This document shows, piece after piece, positions 1-13,197 of a DNA stretch of 64,000 nucleotides. Made by a program: the position numbers and the translations under genes. The stretch comes from Pinus tabuliformis (Eukaryota; Streptophyta; Pinopsida; Pinales; Pinaceae): assembly GCA_031772625.1 (NCBI GenBank), contig CM062808.1:140532605-140596604 (forward strand). Reading direction: 5' to 3'. Below the pieces are notes generated by a model. The model was not told the DNA's origin. It saw nothing but the letters and a program-made list of their open reading frames with translations, and did no database searches. Positions within the stretch are counted from its first letter, which is position 1, and every line of letters starts with the position of its first letter.

Positions 1-740
1 GGATGTATTTGTGTGGGCAGTCGCGGTATTTGAGTATCAAATGATGCTCTGAATCCTTGATATCCAACTCTGTGTGAAGGGTATGGAAAATATTGGTAAA
101 CTACAACATGTCTTGGTCCCTTCCCTATCATAGCACGGTCCACTTTATGTATTAATCCTCATAGCTTCTGATAGGGTACTACTGCTCCTTGACAACATCC
201 CAGAATGAATTCCAAGTGGGTGCGACTGAAAATAGTGAGCCTGTACTTTCATCCTTCTGCTCGCAGTGGGTTTCCCACCAGTCCTTGACATGGGGCGCTG
301 CTTTGAGAAGAACAAAAATAATCTTTTCCCGACTGGAGAAATCATGAACAGAAAAATAACCCTCTAGCAAATTTAACCATTTATCGACAACATCTGCATC
401 TATCTGACCCTCGAATATGTGGATTTAAAAATTAAGTTGTACCTCAAACAATGTGGCATTTCCAGAGTAGTTGTTGGAAGCCAATGTGTCGCCGCTGGGT
501 AGCCGCTGGAGGATCTGGGCAAAGCTATCCATCATCACATTCCTTTGTCACTCGAGGGCTTCTTCGAGCAAGATTTTGATAGGATCTCCTACCCCCTTGT
601 CTTTCATTTCATCCACCATGGGAGGCCGTTGGGATTTGCGAGGTTGGTCTTGCAAAGGTTCGACTAGTTCAAGCCCTAACTCCTTATATCCCGACCTCAT
701 TGGGGACATGCAAAGAAAAATAGAGAAAAAGTAGACCACT
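1..740 (-). pseudogene. Ty3/gypsy gag, 5' part, decayed and cut by window edge
   Basis: Read on the minus strand, the frames at 548-739 and 179-370 give pieces of a retrotransposon Gag. The second holds the typical capsid-like stretch LEGYFSVHDFSSREKI followed by AAPHVKDWWE, the pattern by which plant gypsy Gag proteins are recognised (a 'W/F..LE.YF' start and a conserved 'A..W' pair). The two pieces lie in different frames, so the gene is broken. It starts directly after a primer-binding site at 731-749, which fixes the orientation and shows that the LTR lies at higher coordinates. The rest of gag and pol would lie outside the window, to the left. Confidence 0.75.
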
Positions 741-749
741 TTGATACCA
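731..749 (-). other. Primer-binding site, initiator tRNA-Met type
   Basis: On the minus strand the sequence is TGGTATCAAAGTGGTCTAC. The first eight bases match the standard plant initiator-Met primer site (TGGTATCAGAGC) and the rest has drifted. One base further out the LTR ends in CGGATCA on the minus strand (TGATCCG at 751 on the plus strand), so LTR end, spacer and primer site are in the expected order. Confidence 0.75.
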
Positions 750-2571
750 CTGATCCGAATTTAAATAGGAATGCAACAAATTACAGAGATAACCATAAAC
801 ACAGAGATGCAGTGGAAATAATACTTCATTTCATTAATGTAAATACTGAAATATTCTTATAAACATAAATGGAAATAAACCAGCTAAGGCGATGGTAGCT
901 TATCTCTGAGAAGAGGTGTGGCAGCTACATGCCTATGAATTGTGTTACAATGAGGCTTGAAGGCATATTTATTGTTGAGAAACAATGGAAAACCCTAAAT
1001 ATCCAAAAACCTAACCCTAGAAGATGAAACGCCAAACTGTGGGCCCCGTTTGGGTAAATTGGTACATCAACTTCCCACGGTCATAACTTTGCCACACGAT
1101 CTCCATTTGATGCACACAATATCTCATTAGAAATATCTATCCATGAACCAATGTTGCTCCCAGTTTTCCCCAAAAAACGTCATTTAGGGCCTCAAAACGT
1201 CTTCGGAAGTTCAGGACCTGAAAAACTGCTAAAAATAATAAATTGTGCTACAATTAAGGAAACTAAAAAGCTGGAAGAAACAATGGTGGGGGTCCAAGTG
1301 GACTTGGTAGGTGGCCACCAATATCCACCTGGATCAAAGAGAAAGCTTGTCTACTGCAGTAATGAAAAATACTGAAATCAAATGCTAAAACACACCATTT
1401 TCTAACTGACTTCTAAGAGGTTATGCTTCAAAAGAATGCTAACTTAACATGCATGCAATCCTACTATCCTAAGCATGCAAATTCAAAGAATCAAACATTC
1501 TACTAGTGTGTGTGTAAATGAATAAAATAAATCTGTTTTTCTTTTTGTCTTTGTTATGTAAAAGTGTGAAAGCTAATCCCTTTTGGTGATGTGACAAGTG
1601 GCTTAGGGATAATGGTGAATGGTGAGAAGGCTTCGGAGATAGGTAGGGACCCTTTGCTAGCTTCCTAGAGGATTTTCCCTCAATTCGGCCTCAAAACACA
1701 CCACTATAGGTAAACCTATAGGATGTCCTAATTCATTCTACAGGACGTCCTAAAAACCTACAAGATCTCCTATATTTCTACAGGATATAGCTAAGATCAA
1801 AAGGATGGGTGTTGAAGGTTATGGTAGGCTTAGGGAAGGTGGTTGGTAGATGGAATGAGGCAAGGGGGTGCCTAGAAAAACTTTAGAACTCAAAACCAAA
1901 GTTGGGAGATGGTTGGATTTGCTCAACAAGCTTGGGGAAGTTTCCTTGTGAAATGTTGAAATTGATGAGGGTTTTAGTGAAAGAAAGTGACGATAATGGA
2001 TGGATGAAGTTGGAATGAGGTTGTTGACTGTGAAATATCTTTATACTTCTGAAATACATACACTACCTCAAACATTGACATTTACCCAAAAATCATGCAA
2101 ACAAGAAGAATTTCAATTATCTAAGGAAAACTGAATTTCATGAGCTAGTTGTCTACTTCATGCATGAGGAAAAATATGTAGAATAAGATGAAACCTGATG
2201 AGATCTAATGTAAGACTGGAGGTAGAAGTAATGATAAGTAGATCCTACTCTTGTAGACTAATCAAATCCTGGTGTAAGCATAGAAAACCCTAAATTCCAT
2301 GAGAAAGTAGAATTCTGTCTTTTTGGGGCCGCATAGGAGTTCTTTCCTCAAACCATGATCGCTGAAGGAAGGAGTGAGGCCAAAACTACCTACTAACAAA
2401 TTTTTGATGTTCCTTTATCTCTTCTAAGATATTTCTGAAGTAAAGTACAAATGGAAGCAAATTAATAAGAAAACTGATCAAATCTACACTACTTGTAATG
2501 AAATAATTCTAAAGAGAATTCAACTATGAAATCAACTAAACATAAAGAATCCAAGAAGAGGAACCTTTGCT

Positions 2572-2598
2572 GCTAGGGTTGGGCCCTAACCCAATAGC
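2572..2598 (-). other. Stem-loop in LTR leader, loop GGGCCC
   Basis: GGGTT and AACCC pair around the loop GGGCCCT (plus strand), and the outer GCTA/TAGC pair adds four base pairs past a two-base bulge. It lies about 160 bp downstream of the TATA box on the minus strand, so it would be in the RNA leader. A related hairpin with the same loop lies at 59385-59413. Confidence 0.5.
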
Positions 2599-2756
2599 TT
2601 CAGCCCTCTAAGTTAACTCAGCGTTGGATCAAGGAATTCTCATTCTCATTATCAAAACAGTGAATTACATAACAATGTCTTCCACATGTCTTGAACTCGA
2701 AAATTACTAATGTTTTTAGAGAAAAAAATTTGAATCCTAATGAGGCTCTAGGCCTC

Positions 2757-2766
2757 TTTATTTATA
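2757..2766 (-). promoter_or_regulatory. LTR TATA box (TATAAATAAA)
   Basis: The minus-strand sequence TATAAATAAAGAGGCC resembles the plus-strand sequence CATAAATACTGAGGCC at 59193, and similar sequence follows both. This supports a shared LTR core promoter. It lies downstream of the minus-strand protein frame and upstream of the primer site. Confidence 0.55.
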
Positions 2767-3241
2767 CCATTGAAGTATCCAATGAATTCCTTAAATCTAG
2801 GGAGGCTCGGCTCCCAAATTCGAGATAAAATTTCTCTCTAACCGTCACTTGCTCGACTGCCTTTTGATCTCCATGACTTGGCTGCTTGTACTCATCTACT
2901 GTGATTGATGGAGGAATATTTGAATGAGGGAGGAGTAAATGAGGAGGATATACCTCCTACAATCTCTCCTCCTTTCTCATTCGAGTTTCAACCTTTAATT
3001 AGCGAAAACTCCATGATTTTTTCTCACAAACCTACAATCAATGCACATTAGTCTACTAGGCATAATATCTCACTTTCACTCATCTCATTAAACAAAATAC
3101 AATCAAAATATGTAATAAAATTTGAGAAGAGTTGATTTGAATAAGCTAGGAGGTGGATTGTGGATTAAGGTCGATATAGTTACCCAATTATGAGGCTCAT
3201 CATCACCCCCTACTGAAAGTTTTGCTCATCCTCTGAGAAAC

Positions 3242-5835
3242 TCAATCAATATCCATGTACTTCATTTCTCTAGTGGCCTCCCTGACATCCCATGCTTCTG
3301 TTGTAGTTTCCTTTTCCTGTGCATAAAATCTCGCCTTCCTTTCTATCTCCTCCCACTGCTTCCTTTCTTCCTCTTCCTTCCTTCCTTCCAAAATTCCTAA
3401 GAGAAGTGTTGGAGTGAGTCTTAAGCTAATCCAATTGACTTTGAGTCTTTGGAGAGCTTGCTTGTACATGGGTGTCCTGTTGAGTGCTTCTCTCATTCTT
3501 TGAGGAGAGTGGCACTCTCTGATTTTCAAACTGTAGGGCAAAGTATTCCATATCCTTTGGAAATCTTGGATGTTGTCATCCACTAAGAGCCTGAACATAT
3601 CCTCAAAGTTCGTGATTGCTTGCTCTTGGGTAGCAAGGTACTTGGGTGCAAGTTGAGGGTCATTTGTAATCAAGTTATGTGTGCTGATGACAACCATTGG
3701 ATTTGACTGCTGGGCTCTTATCATGAGGGGTTCTGTTTCTTCCCTTGTCATTACTTTCTTCATTTCTGCAACCCTTTCTTCCTCATGGTTCATCCATCAT
3801 GCCAAAGCCATCAAGTGTAAGTCCCCTAATTTTGAATTAGGATCCCATACATTCAGATCTATCAAGGCTAAATTATGTAGGTAGAACTCAAACAGTTTAT
3901 CGCTATCCTCCAATGTGCTTTGATCACAAAAATTAATTAATTGTCTATAATCCTGGAATGGCATAGTGTCTCTTTGTGCTAGGGTCTTGATTTAGAACTG
4001 TACCCACTATTCCTTAAGGTATAATGCAAAGGACTTAGCTGAAATACTGCACTATATTGCCTCTAAGGATAGACTGGCCATGGATGCCAATTGGTTTTGT
4101 ATTTATTGTAGCAATCCTTTTAACCATGCATTTTCTTCCTCCAACTAAGCTTTCATCATTGCCTCTCTATCCCTCAGGCTTCTCAGTTCTCTGCCCATCT
4201 CTTTAACTTTTTCCTCCACTCCTTTGGATTTGGAAATCTGCATCCATCTATGTGTTCTTGCCCTTTCTTTCTCAATCTCAAAGAACAAGGGGATGGAAAT
4301 TTCTGTGGAATGACCCTACCCCCTTCAATAAATCTATAGTAGGAGTCAAGGTTAGGTTGAGGACTAGGTTCCCTCAGCTTTGTATCCTCCTTCTTTGTTT
4401 CTTGCTGCATACTCCTTTCTTTATCCAATTTCTGAGTTTCCTGTAGGTTTAGTAGAGTTTCTTGTAGGATTTCCTCTGTTTCCTATAGGTCCTTCTATGT
4501 ATCCTGTAGGATTCCTTTTCCTTTGGATGAGGAATATCTAGTCACAGGCCTTCTAACAAAGTGATAGGAGGCTTGGGAGAGGCTTGTCCTGATGGTACTC
4601 CTCCTTGAGTTTTCATAAGAGGATCCATCTTCTCCTACTATTTGGGTGAGTCTTCAATAACAATAGGAACCTTGGTGGGAGTTTGAGGTTTTCCCTGCCT
4701 TATTCTCATACTTTTTCTTTTCCTAAACTACAATGGAGTTTGTCTCTGTATTTTCCCTTTTTGTTTGATAGGGTACTAAGATCAGTTAGGGAAGTTGTTG
4801 CCTCTTTCACAGTGGGTTCTCAAGATACCCTGGGTGATTACTCCTTGCCTTCTGCCTCCTCTTTTCCATTTTACTTTTCACTCTTGTATTTCTCCTCTTC
4901 TTCTCCCTCTAGTTCCTCACTCTGCTCATCATTTTCCTCCTTTGCATCCTCTTTTGTCTTTTCACCACTTTCCTTCTCCTTTTCTTCCTCTTCTTCCTCT
5001 TCTATTTCCTCTTCATCCCTCTCTGTTTCTTCTTCCTCTTTTTGAGTTTCTTCTTCATCCCTTTCATTGGAAGTGGGGCTCTTGTCATATTCAAGGGATT
5101 TTATATCTTCCTCTATCTGCATGTCACTGCAAGTTTCCAACGTGATAGGGATTCTGAGGTTTTGGATGGTATCTTCTATGATAAGTCTAATTAACCCATG
5201 ATGGGTTAGTTATTGATGGTTTCCTTCCTGTACCTTCATGCTCATATATATCACTAATTGAAGAAGGAAGTAGGGTATGCTAAGTCTGTTTTGAGGTGGT
5301 GTATCTGCTCCAACCCTCAACTCTTGGAGAAGCCTAAAGTGGTATCCATATACCACATTGTACCTACCTTCACATCGGATATACTTTATAAGGTGGTAGC
5401 TAATTTCATTCTAGGGATATCGTAGGCTTGCTCTTTTCACTCCATTTTTGTCTTCCATGGCCTCGTCTCCTTCTAAAAATAATTTCTTCCTTCCAGTTTG
5501 GCTATTTCCCTTATCCTCCTTTCTCTAAGTCTCTCCTAAGAGAAGTGTGGTAATTTTGCCTATGATTTCAGGGGTGAGCTCTATGGAGAGGTCTTTCACC
5601 ACAAAAGTGGCATGAGTCCTAGTTAGTGGAATGAGGGATAGATCAAAATCTCTGGCTACTTCATCATCATACCCACTCAACTTCTCAAAGAAACCCATCC
5701 AATTGTGCCTTGTGAATATCTATAGCACAGGAGGATGTTGATGAATCCTCACTGTGTTGATGGGTTCCCTTTTATTAAACCCCCCTATCATTTTCTCTGA
5801 TGGATCAAGGGTTATATAGGTCTACTACCAAATTT
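3242..5835 (-). pseudogene. LTR-borne plant-transposon-protein-like gene with acidic linker and coiled coil, decayed
   Basis: Minus-strand pieces line up, in order, with the plus-strand gene at the right edge of the window (62290-63959). About 5520-5830 encodes DIFTRHNWMGFFEKLSGYDD and then THATFVVKDLSIELTPEIIG; this resembles the N-terminal 'putative plant transposon protein' domain of plant retroelements (aromatic-rich segment, then a '..G..I..TPE.I..ITTLLLG' segment). About 4871-5140 is an extremely Glu/Lys-rich linker. About 4183-4428 has PQPNLDSYYRFIEGGRVIPQ, shared with the other copy. 3242-3793 is an intact 183-codon stretch, the C-terminal part, rich in Glu/Arg/Gln. Stops and frame changes separate the pieces. 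The molecular function is unknown. Confidence 0.6.
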
Positions 5836-7386
5836 AATGAATGAGGAATTTTAAATGAAAATCATGTGTATTCAATTCCCTTGTGCTGCAATCATTTTCA
5901 ACAAACTAGAAGGTTTTTTATATTCTTTTCACTTGGAAAAATGTGGGGAGATATAGAGCCTATGTCCCTATCACTACTTGATTAAGCCAACCTCTATTTT
6001 TCCCTTTTAAATTTGCTCACTGCCAATCATGTATCCTGTAGGATCTCTTGTAGGTGGTCTTGCATAGAAAATAGATGAATTCTTCCTTTCCTATAGACTT
6101 CTTGAGGGACCGAGAATGAATTTTATAGTGTGTAGCCTTGAGAATGTGAATGCTTCTATGCATGGGGATCATTGTTTGTTTCCTCATATGGGTGATTTGA
6201 TTCAGGTGGTGTGCTAGAAGCTAAGGTATGAATATCTATTTTTGGTTGTTGATCCCACTACCACATCATCATTCTCCTCACCTCGTAATCAACTCCTAGT
6301 TTGGCCATTCGTAGTTAACTACTTTCGACCTCATCTCTTCTCTTCCTTGACTTGACTACTACCATGTGTGTAAGGACTAACTGCTTTCTCCTCATTGACT
6401 GAGCAAAGACTGCTAAGTTAAATGGCTCCCTTTTGCTTATAAACCAACTCTTTCACAACTTTTACATGTTTGATCATACGATGCTAATGAGAGAGTGGAA
6501 GCGAGATACTTACCTGTGGTAATGATGCCTTGATGTTGTTTGTTGAAGAATGAAGTATGTGCTCTGTGTTTGTTGCATGTGATTTTCTCCCTATTTTTAT
6601 TGTCCTCTGATGATTTTCTTTGTTGTACAGGTACTTGGATAGTGATGCTGATGATCTTGATGCTGTTGTTAAGCTATGGAGGAGATTCTTCTACCTCTGG
6701 ATCTCCATGCTTGAAGCTGATTGTAGCCTATGATTTTTGTTTTGTGGGATAGCCTGGTACAAAATTTCCTACAGGATTTCCTATAGCTGCTTCTCCCTCA
6801 AAAATTTTAATCATTTTCCACCGATGGAGCCTAAGGATGGTTGGCACGAGCAGAGAAGGGGTCTAGGGGTTTGTGAACGAGTAAAATAGCCTTCAGGTGT
6901 TGTCCCCTTGCTCTCTGTCTTCATCCTCTTTTCTTTGTGTTTTTTTCTTTGAAAATTGTAAAATAAAAATGAAACTGATTTTTTTTATGAATGCAGGGGT
7001 GATCATGGCGGAGGGAGGTATGGTGATGAGATGGTGAAGTAGAAATTTATTTTTTTGACATGAGTAGGTCATCCCCTTTCTCTAGGGTTACTTCCTTTAG
7101 GATTCCGAATCCACTGCAATTCCTACAGGATCATCCTATAGCTTTTCAAGGAATCCTATAGGTTTACAAGGAATCTTGTAGAAAACACATAACCCTTGAA
7201 AATTGTTGGGAAAGGGATCCCCCAAGGATATTTTTGGGGCTAAAAGCCCATGTTTTGGGTCAAATTTTGAAATAAAGTTGTAAAGTCTCTGCATTTTGTG
7301 GTCACCGAGCGTGAAGGTGTCACGATTCATAAAGGGTTGTCTACTCTGATTTTGTAAAGTGTAAAGTCGGTTGTAATGATCAACCA
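5836..7386. other. Non-coding retroelement-derived sequence
   Basis: I find no convincing gene here. The 70-codon frame near 6540 has no family features. Variants of the motif TCCTACAGGA or TCCTATAGG recur near 6040, 6770 and 7120-7185, as elsewhere in this element family. It probably contains the upstream part of the minus-strand LTR, whose end I cannot place. Confidence 0.4.
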
Positions 7387-7416
7387 ATGGTCCATGGACC
7401 ATGGGATTTTATAAAA
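7387..7416 (+). promoter_or_regulatory. 16-bp perfect palindrome next to TATA box
   Basis: ATGGTCCATGGACCAT (7387-7402) is its own reverse complement. Eight bases later comes TATAAAA (7410-7416). Together they look like an LTR core promoter with a dyad site just upstream. The downstream sequence to about 7680 is LTR-leader-like, but I found no second copy to prove it. Confidence 0.4.
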
Positions 7417-8915
7417 AGAGCTAAGTAAGTAACCTCTAAGTATTCATAAGTTTCAGGGAGTAGAAGACAAGGATTGGAGTCTTGGTAGAGAAGTCTAAGT
7501 TTCAGGTCTTAGTGTAGGTAGAGGCTCTCTAGCTGAGTGTGGAGAGGCCGAGGGTAGAAATCTGTAGCTAAGTGCACGGACCCCTGCAGCTATGTGCATA
7601 AGGTAGATATAGTCTATAATCATCTAAAGATATCAATGAAGAGAATTATTCTCAAATTTTGTGTCTCTGTTTCCTGTTAATGCATCTGGTTATGTTCTGT
7701 TTCGGGTTTAATTTACAATTTTTATGTAATGAGCAAATATATGTGATTATATTGGGTAAATGAACACAAGTAAGAATATCAGATTATGCGGTGCTAACTA
7801 TGATTTTTTAGTAAGATAAGTAAAAGAACTTAAGATAACTTGGCGAATTATTCAGTACATTATCATAGCAGTGCAAATGTACCTGGACTGTAGGTTAGGG
7901 CTGCGTGAAGGTCAATCGTACTCCTTCACGGAGGTATTTAAGGGCAAAATAAAGGGCTACACTAATAGAGCCGTAGAACTTAATAACCTATGCGAAAGTA
8001 GGAACAAAGGATATAAACCAACGTCATTATCATCTTAGGGTGCAGAAACTTGGTTCCAACATCCCCCCATATTGGTTCGGGTGAGACTTTGGTCCGCGCT
8101 CCACTGGCTGATGCCGAAATGGCCAATAGTGTAGGGATTTGTTTGGCTAATTAACGTTGAACCTGGTTCAGGCCTCATGCAACCAAAAAATGGTTCCATT
8201 GCTGGGACGGAAATCTGTCTAAGAGATGTGTGATTCCATATCACTAGAATCCTACTAAGAAAGAGATCGAACACTAGTTGGATTGTAAGATCCAGAAATT
8301 CATAGTGCAGGAGAATAGAAATCCATGACTGACAAAGGAACAGTGGCTAGATAGGTACCTGAATACAAAAATCCACGAGATCTTTTTCTGTTCCTTTCCA
8401 GTTGAGTTATACGAGTGGATTGTGAAGCTAGCGGATAGCCAAGGAAGGTGGAAAGTTGACGGTCCTATTTTCTGGACCTTGGAGCTGGTATAGAGACTGG
8501 AAGCCTCTAAGGATAAGATCACCTGTGTTGTCGATCATTGGCTTGATCGCATCATAGGAAGATTTATGACTGAATTTATGGTTGATACATCAGTGAGCTA
8601 AAACGAGGCGAAGCAACGCTTTTTCAAAAGTCCATGAGGTAGGTACTTGAAGTATTTGAATACCTGGATTAAGATGTTATTGTGCAAAAAATGGGTTATG
8701 CAGCTACCTTGATGTTTGGAGCTACACGAAGCAGAAAGACTTACAAGAATGAAGGAAGAAAGGGTCCTTAATATAGTCAATTGATTTCACCTCCACTAGG
8801 TGATGAAGAGAGAGTAGCACAGGCTTCTCCGCAAAGTGAAATTTAGTTAATAAGACAAGGATTCCTGTGACTGCCACCTCTACCCACGCCACCTCCAACT
8901 TCACCACCATCATCT
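7417..8915. other. Non-coding stretch upstream of decayed gag
   Basis: No coding frame stands out. By position it should hold the LTR end, primer site and leader of the element whose gag follows at 8916. I could not identify a convincing primer site. Confidence 0.35.
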
Positions 8916-9860
8916 GTGACTTCACCCATACCACCACCACCTCCACCGCAGTTCAGCATGGAAAATTCAGTGAAGCTGCCTTTGCTTAAAGGCTTGGGAA
9001 ATGAGAACCCAGACCAGTTTTGGTTCATCGTGAAAGCTATATGGGAAGCTCAAGGCATCACGGATGATCACATGAGGAAGGAAACATTGGTTAGTGCTTT
9101 GCAAGATCGTGCTCTAACTTGGTACATCAAGTACTCTAATGATAACCCGAACGCTAGGGTGGTATACATCCAGATCACGCTAAATAAAGAGTTCAATAGG
9201 CCTAAATCTGAGGCACAGTCGATTGTGGGGTTCAAGGAAACCGAAATGAAACCAGGTGAGACACCTTGGGAATTGGATTAGTGGTTGAAGTGTCAAATCC
9301 ATGAATCTAATATGAACTTAATAGATGGACATCACTGCGAGTGGTTCGTAGCTTCACTTTTGCCACAACTATGGGTTGCGCTATCACAATGGAAGATTTC
9401 AACTTAGGTAGAGGCCTTAGAGATTGCAATGAGACTACATGAAACACCAATGCAAGATTGGAATCTGGGGGTTCAGTAGATCCCTGTGCAGTTGCAATAT
9501 CTTTTCCTTGAAATGCAAAGTTTGAAGTAGGACAAGACAGTTCGACCAGAGGTGCGTGAAGAGGTATGGTGCCTGAAATGTAAAGGTTAGGGGCATGAAA
9601 AAGACCATTGCCCAATCTTTGTGAACTATATTACAGGAGGAGGGCCAATGCCTTTGAGGCTGGAAGCCTAAGCAGGATCGAGTGCGGGGACTGCATTGTG
9701 GTGCGCTATATGTCAAGTAGCAGGAAAACATATGATAGATAACTGTCATTTTCTACAGAAGTTTGTGCAAACACTGCAACAACTGTTCTGCAACTTCTGT
9801 AGGTCAGTAGGGCATGATGAGCGCAAATTTAGAAGTTATGAATTAATGATGGTGTTATCA
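8916..9860 (+). pseudogene. Ty3/gypsy gag with zinc knuckles, decayed
   Basis: The first frame begins with a Pro run and reads LPLLKGLGNENPDQFWF, IVKAIWEAQGITDDHMRKE and LQDRALTWYI, a normal plant gypsy Gag capsid region (about residues 20-75). After several in-frame stops the same reading continues to three Cys/His modules: WCLKCKG.GHEKDHC (about 9570), WCAICQVAGKHMIDNCHF (about 9700) and FCNFCRSVGHDERKF (about 9790). The first has standard zinc-knuckle spacing; the third has lost its last Cys. At least four stops make it non-functional. No protease or reverse transcriptase follows, so pol was deleted or displaced. Confidence 0.8.
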
Positions 9861-11340
9861 CTCAGGTTGTCCTTAAGCTCGTGAAAGGATACGGCCGAGG
9901 TAACCACAAACTAATCTTTGGACTGCAGGTTCTAGCCTCCCTGCAATCAAAGAGGGCTCTCTCTTTGTGATTTAGCTTTGTTGAAGATGATTTTAGGCTA
10001 GTTATTGAGCTCAAGGGGTTTTGTTTTGATTTTGTGGGAAGATTGATGCTTTCAAGTAGAGAGGCAAAACATAGTGTGATAAGTTTCAAACCATTGGGCA
10101 TGGAGTCATGGAGTAAGACTGCTGGTGCGTTTTCTTGGTCACAAGAGAGGAAAATGGAGCAAGACAGCTGCATATGAAACAATCATACAAGGCAAAGAGA
10201 TGGATTGAAAGGCTAAGGAATGAGAGGCAATTAAGAATCTCTCATTCAGGTTAGCAAGAGGAAGATAAATGAGCCCTATCTAGGAGCAGCTAAGAATTCC
10301 TAGATAACAGTCATTCATATATGAAATAGATCAAACATGAGCCATAAAAGAATTCATATTTATGCCTAAATCAAGAGGAAAAACATTAAGAAGCCACAAA
10401 AACTGAGCATAGAGTGCAGCTAAGAAAATTCTAAACCAATCCTTCATTCTGCAACTTGAGCATATATGAAATTGAAATAACAGAGGTGAGGAACACTTAT
10501 TGATTCATATTGCAGCACAAGAATTCCAAATTCATCCTTCATAAACCATTAACAACACATCAAACAGTCCATTCTCCATTCTTTCAGCAATCTTTGATTA
10601 AGAAAAACATATCAGATATACAGTGCGAGTCTCTCATGAGGATTATCAACCAACCAACCCTTTAAACAGTGAATTAGGGTTGTTTATATAAGCAAAATAT
10701 CTAGACTAATCAGATCTTAGACATATATGCTGTAATAAATGTCCTAAACCTAACACATGTCTAAAATAAATGCGGGAAAATATCCTCGAGCTGCGATGGG
10801 TGCATCTGTAACAAAAATGAATTAATGTATTGCCTTTATGGCTCTGTGCTGATCACTTAGCCATAACTGTGCTTTGGGTTTTGATCCATTGCTGTTCGGT
10901 GGCTTTAAATGCTTTTAACTGTGATGGGAGAGCCTTGATTAGAGCTCCACCATTTTCTTTGACTTTGTTGGAGGTCATTTAATGTTCACCTGTATTGGGA
11001 ATAAAAGTTTTCATTAAAAACATTCGACTGATACTCTTTGCCGCTTCCTCTGGTACACTTTGGCGCTGAACCTGGCCTCTTTAACGTCTTCTGAGTGCTT
11101 TAGACTGTCTCATCGACCTTTTATGTCTGCTGTTCGGCCCTCCGTTGCTTTAAAAACTGTGTTTGCCCCTTTCTGAATGCTGTGCGAAGAAATTCTGGTC
11201 ATTTTGCGCCTTTCGGGTCTGCTGGAGGCCGAGCCATGAAGGGCTTTCCATTTTGGCCTATTTCCCGTAGCCAATTGCGCATGAAAAACTGCCTCAGATT
11301 TTGATTCCGGGCTTCCTAGGCTGCGATTTGCGCCTTTCTC

Positions 11341-11530
11341 ACTTTTTGACGGTGACGTCAGCGATAGATCCCAGTACAACAGTGATGTGGCAGGATGACG
11401 TCACCAGGGTGACGTCAGCAGTACGGTCGGTGACGTGTCAGTACGGTGGAGGAGGTGACATGGCAGGTGACATGACAAGGACACGGCAGTAGGAAGCCGA
11501 CGCGGGATGGTGACGTCAGCTTCACGTGGC
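11341..11530 (+). promoter_or_regulatory. Cluster of TGACGTCA / TGACGTGT motifs
   Basis: At least four GTGACGTCA-type octamers, plus TGACGTGT and several TGACATG variants, occur within about 190 bp, roughly 340 bp upstream of TATATAAAT. TGACGTCA is the classic binding site of plant bZIP (TGA/CREB-like) factors, so this is probably the enhancer of the LTR. Similar clusters lie at 22316-22632, 29868-30035 and 46293-46462 in a different LTR family. Confidence 0.55.
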
Positions 11531-13197
11531 ACTGACGCAGGAGGGGGGAAGGCGGTATCTGGTTTCAGGTGCACCACATTTAAGCAGAAGTGGTTTTGGC
11601 AGAGGGGGCTCTGCCACAGTCAAGAGGGTGACGCGTGGCAGGAGTACGACGGGAAAACCGCCCATCTCCCGGGCGCTAACCATCGACGGCTTCGGAGATG
11701 ACAAGACATGCCCACCGTTGATCTGTGGCGTGCCAGATCTGACCGCCGATGGAATAGACAAGGCGGCGGAGGGTTGTTGGGCCGTTAATATGCCATTATT
11801 ATTATCACTTTTGAACACTTATTCCACCCATTTCTATTATTCTTCATCATGTCATTTATTATAATTTATTATATAAATCCATTTTATGATGATTTATGCT
11901 TCTATGGATGAATATTATTTATTCTCCTTTATTTCTAATAAATTGATGATTATGCATGATTTTATCAATGATAGTTTTAATAAATCAGTTGTAACATTAT
12001 CCACCATTCTTAGCCTCCAAGATAATTTCCAGATTGAAGATTTGATCATTAAAAGTGCCAAATCAGAAATTCGCTGAAATAAGAAGTGACGGTTGTGCGG
12101 TTGAGATTCTAAGAAAATGAAGCAGAATCTGGAAAATATGGAACATGGGTTTTGTCCAGAACGGACCCAATTAACTTTAGTAAAGAATGGTTTGCCCAAA
12201 TTCAGCTTGTACTGAGAGAAACGTAGGGTTCTTTGAGCACGATTTTCTCAGATTTGTTGTTGCGACCGTCCTCCAAATCTCAGCTGCAAAGCCAAATTCG
12301 TCTTGCTCTAGTTGAAAGCTGGATGGAAATATATCTTCTTGTTTATCAATTGGTTGGAAATAATCCAATTTTGTAATAGAAATCATGTTGTAGTTATCTT
12401 TATTGTAACTGCTCTCTGATATCTCTTTATTTAAATCAGAACAGAGATCAGAGATGGGGATGATTTGGGGGATTCGAATGATGCAAAACTGATGGAATTG
12501 AGAATTTAGAATTAGAGATTTAGAATTAAGAATTCATGATAGGATAGGAGGAAGAAAGGATTGTTTCAGGCTGTAAGTCTCAAAGCTGTCGCTGTTGTAA
12601 TGATTTTACCATTTAATGATTAATACCTGATTTGGGAGTTGTTGTTCATTATTTTCATCTGAAGTAGCCCAACAGCATCTGCTGGCAGCTAAGGGCCCAA
12701 CCTCTGGTGGAGTACGCTGCTGCTGTGTATCATATCTTTACAATTGCTGCTATGTGATGGTTTGATTTATTTCCTATTCTTTTGAATTGCATTATTTTAC
12801 AGTTTCATATTTTTATAGTGTGTTGTTAGAATATTTTATGGAATTGTTTTATTGCACAAGTTGAGATTCAATCACGTGGCTATTATTTTCCATCATAACA
12901 GAGATTATTATCCTTTTCAACTTATATTGTTATGCTTTTCATTTCAAATGTGAAGCTTCGCTATTCATTTCATATTGTTGGTTATTCGATTCCACTAATC
13001 AGAGTTTGCTGTTCAGATTTATGAAATATGATTTGTTGTTTAATTCCTTTAATTATAAGTTTGTTGTCCATTTACTTCGCTGTTCAGTTTGGTTGATTAA
13101 TTGCAAGAGTTTTCTTTTAAAGAGTTTTCCTAGTTTACTTTCAAAGGCAGCTTTAGTTCAGTTTCAATTTCCTTTTGATTGCTTTAAAGTAGGACTG

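Larger units (their letters stand above)
751..6300 (-). mobile_element. Large LTR of a gypsy element, outer boundary not resolved
   Basis: The 3' end of this minus-strand LTR is fixed at 751 by the primer site and gag beside it. Going outward there is about 2 kb of non-coding sequence, then a TATA box (2757-2766), then a large decayed protein frame (3242-5835) in the same orientation. The order protein frame, TATA, leader, primer site, gag is the one seen in the complete element at 28430-51997, so I infer that the frame lies within the LTR. I could not find the outer LTR end or a target repeat; 6300 is a minimum. Short stretches around 1680-1790 repeat the motif CTACAGGA or its variants. Confidence 0.5.

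Noticed and set aside
4683..5145. Ser/Phe/Pro-rich plus-strand frames
   Set aside because: Antisense of the Glu/Lys-rich linker of the minus-strand gene, which has a recognisable homologue at 63 kb.
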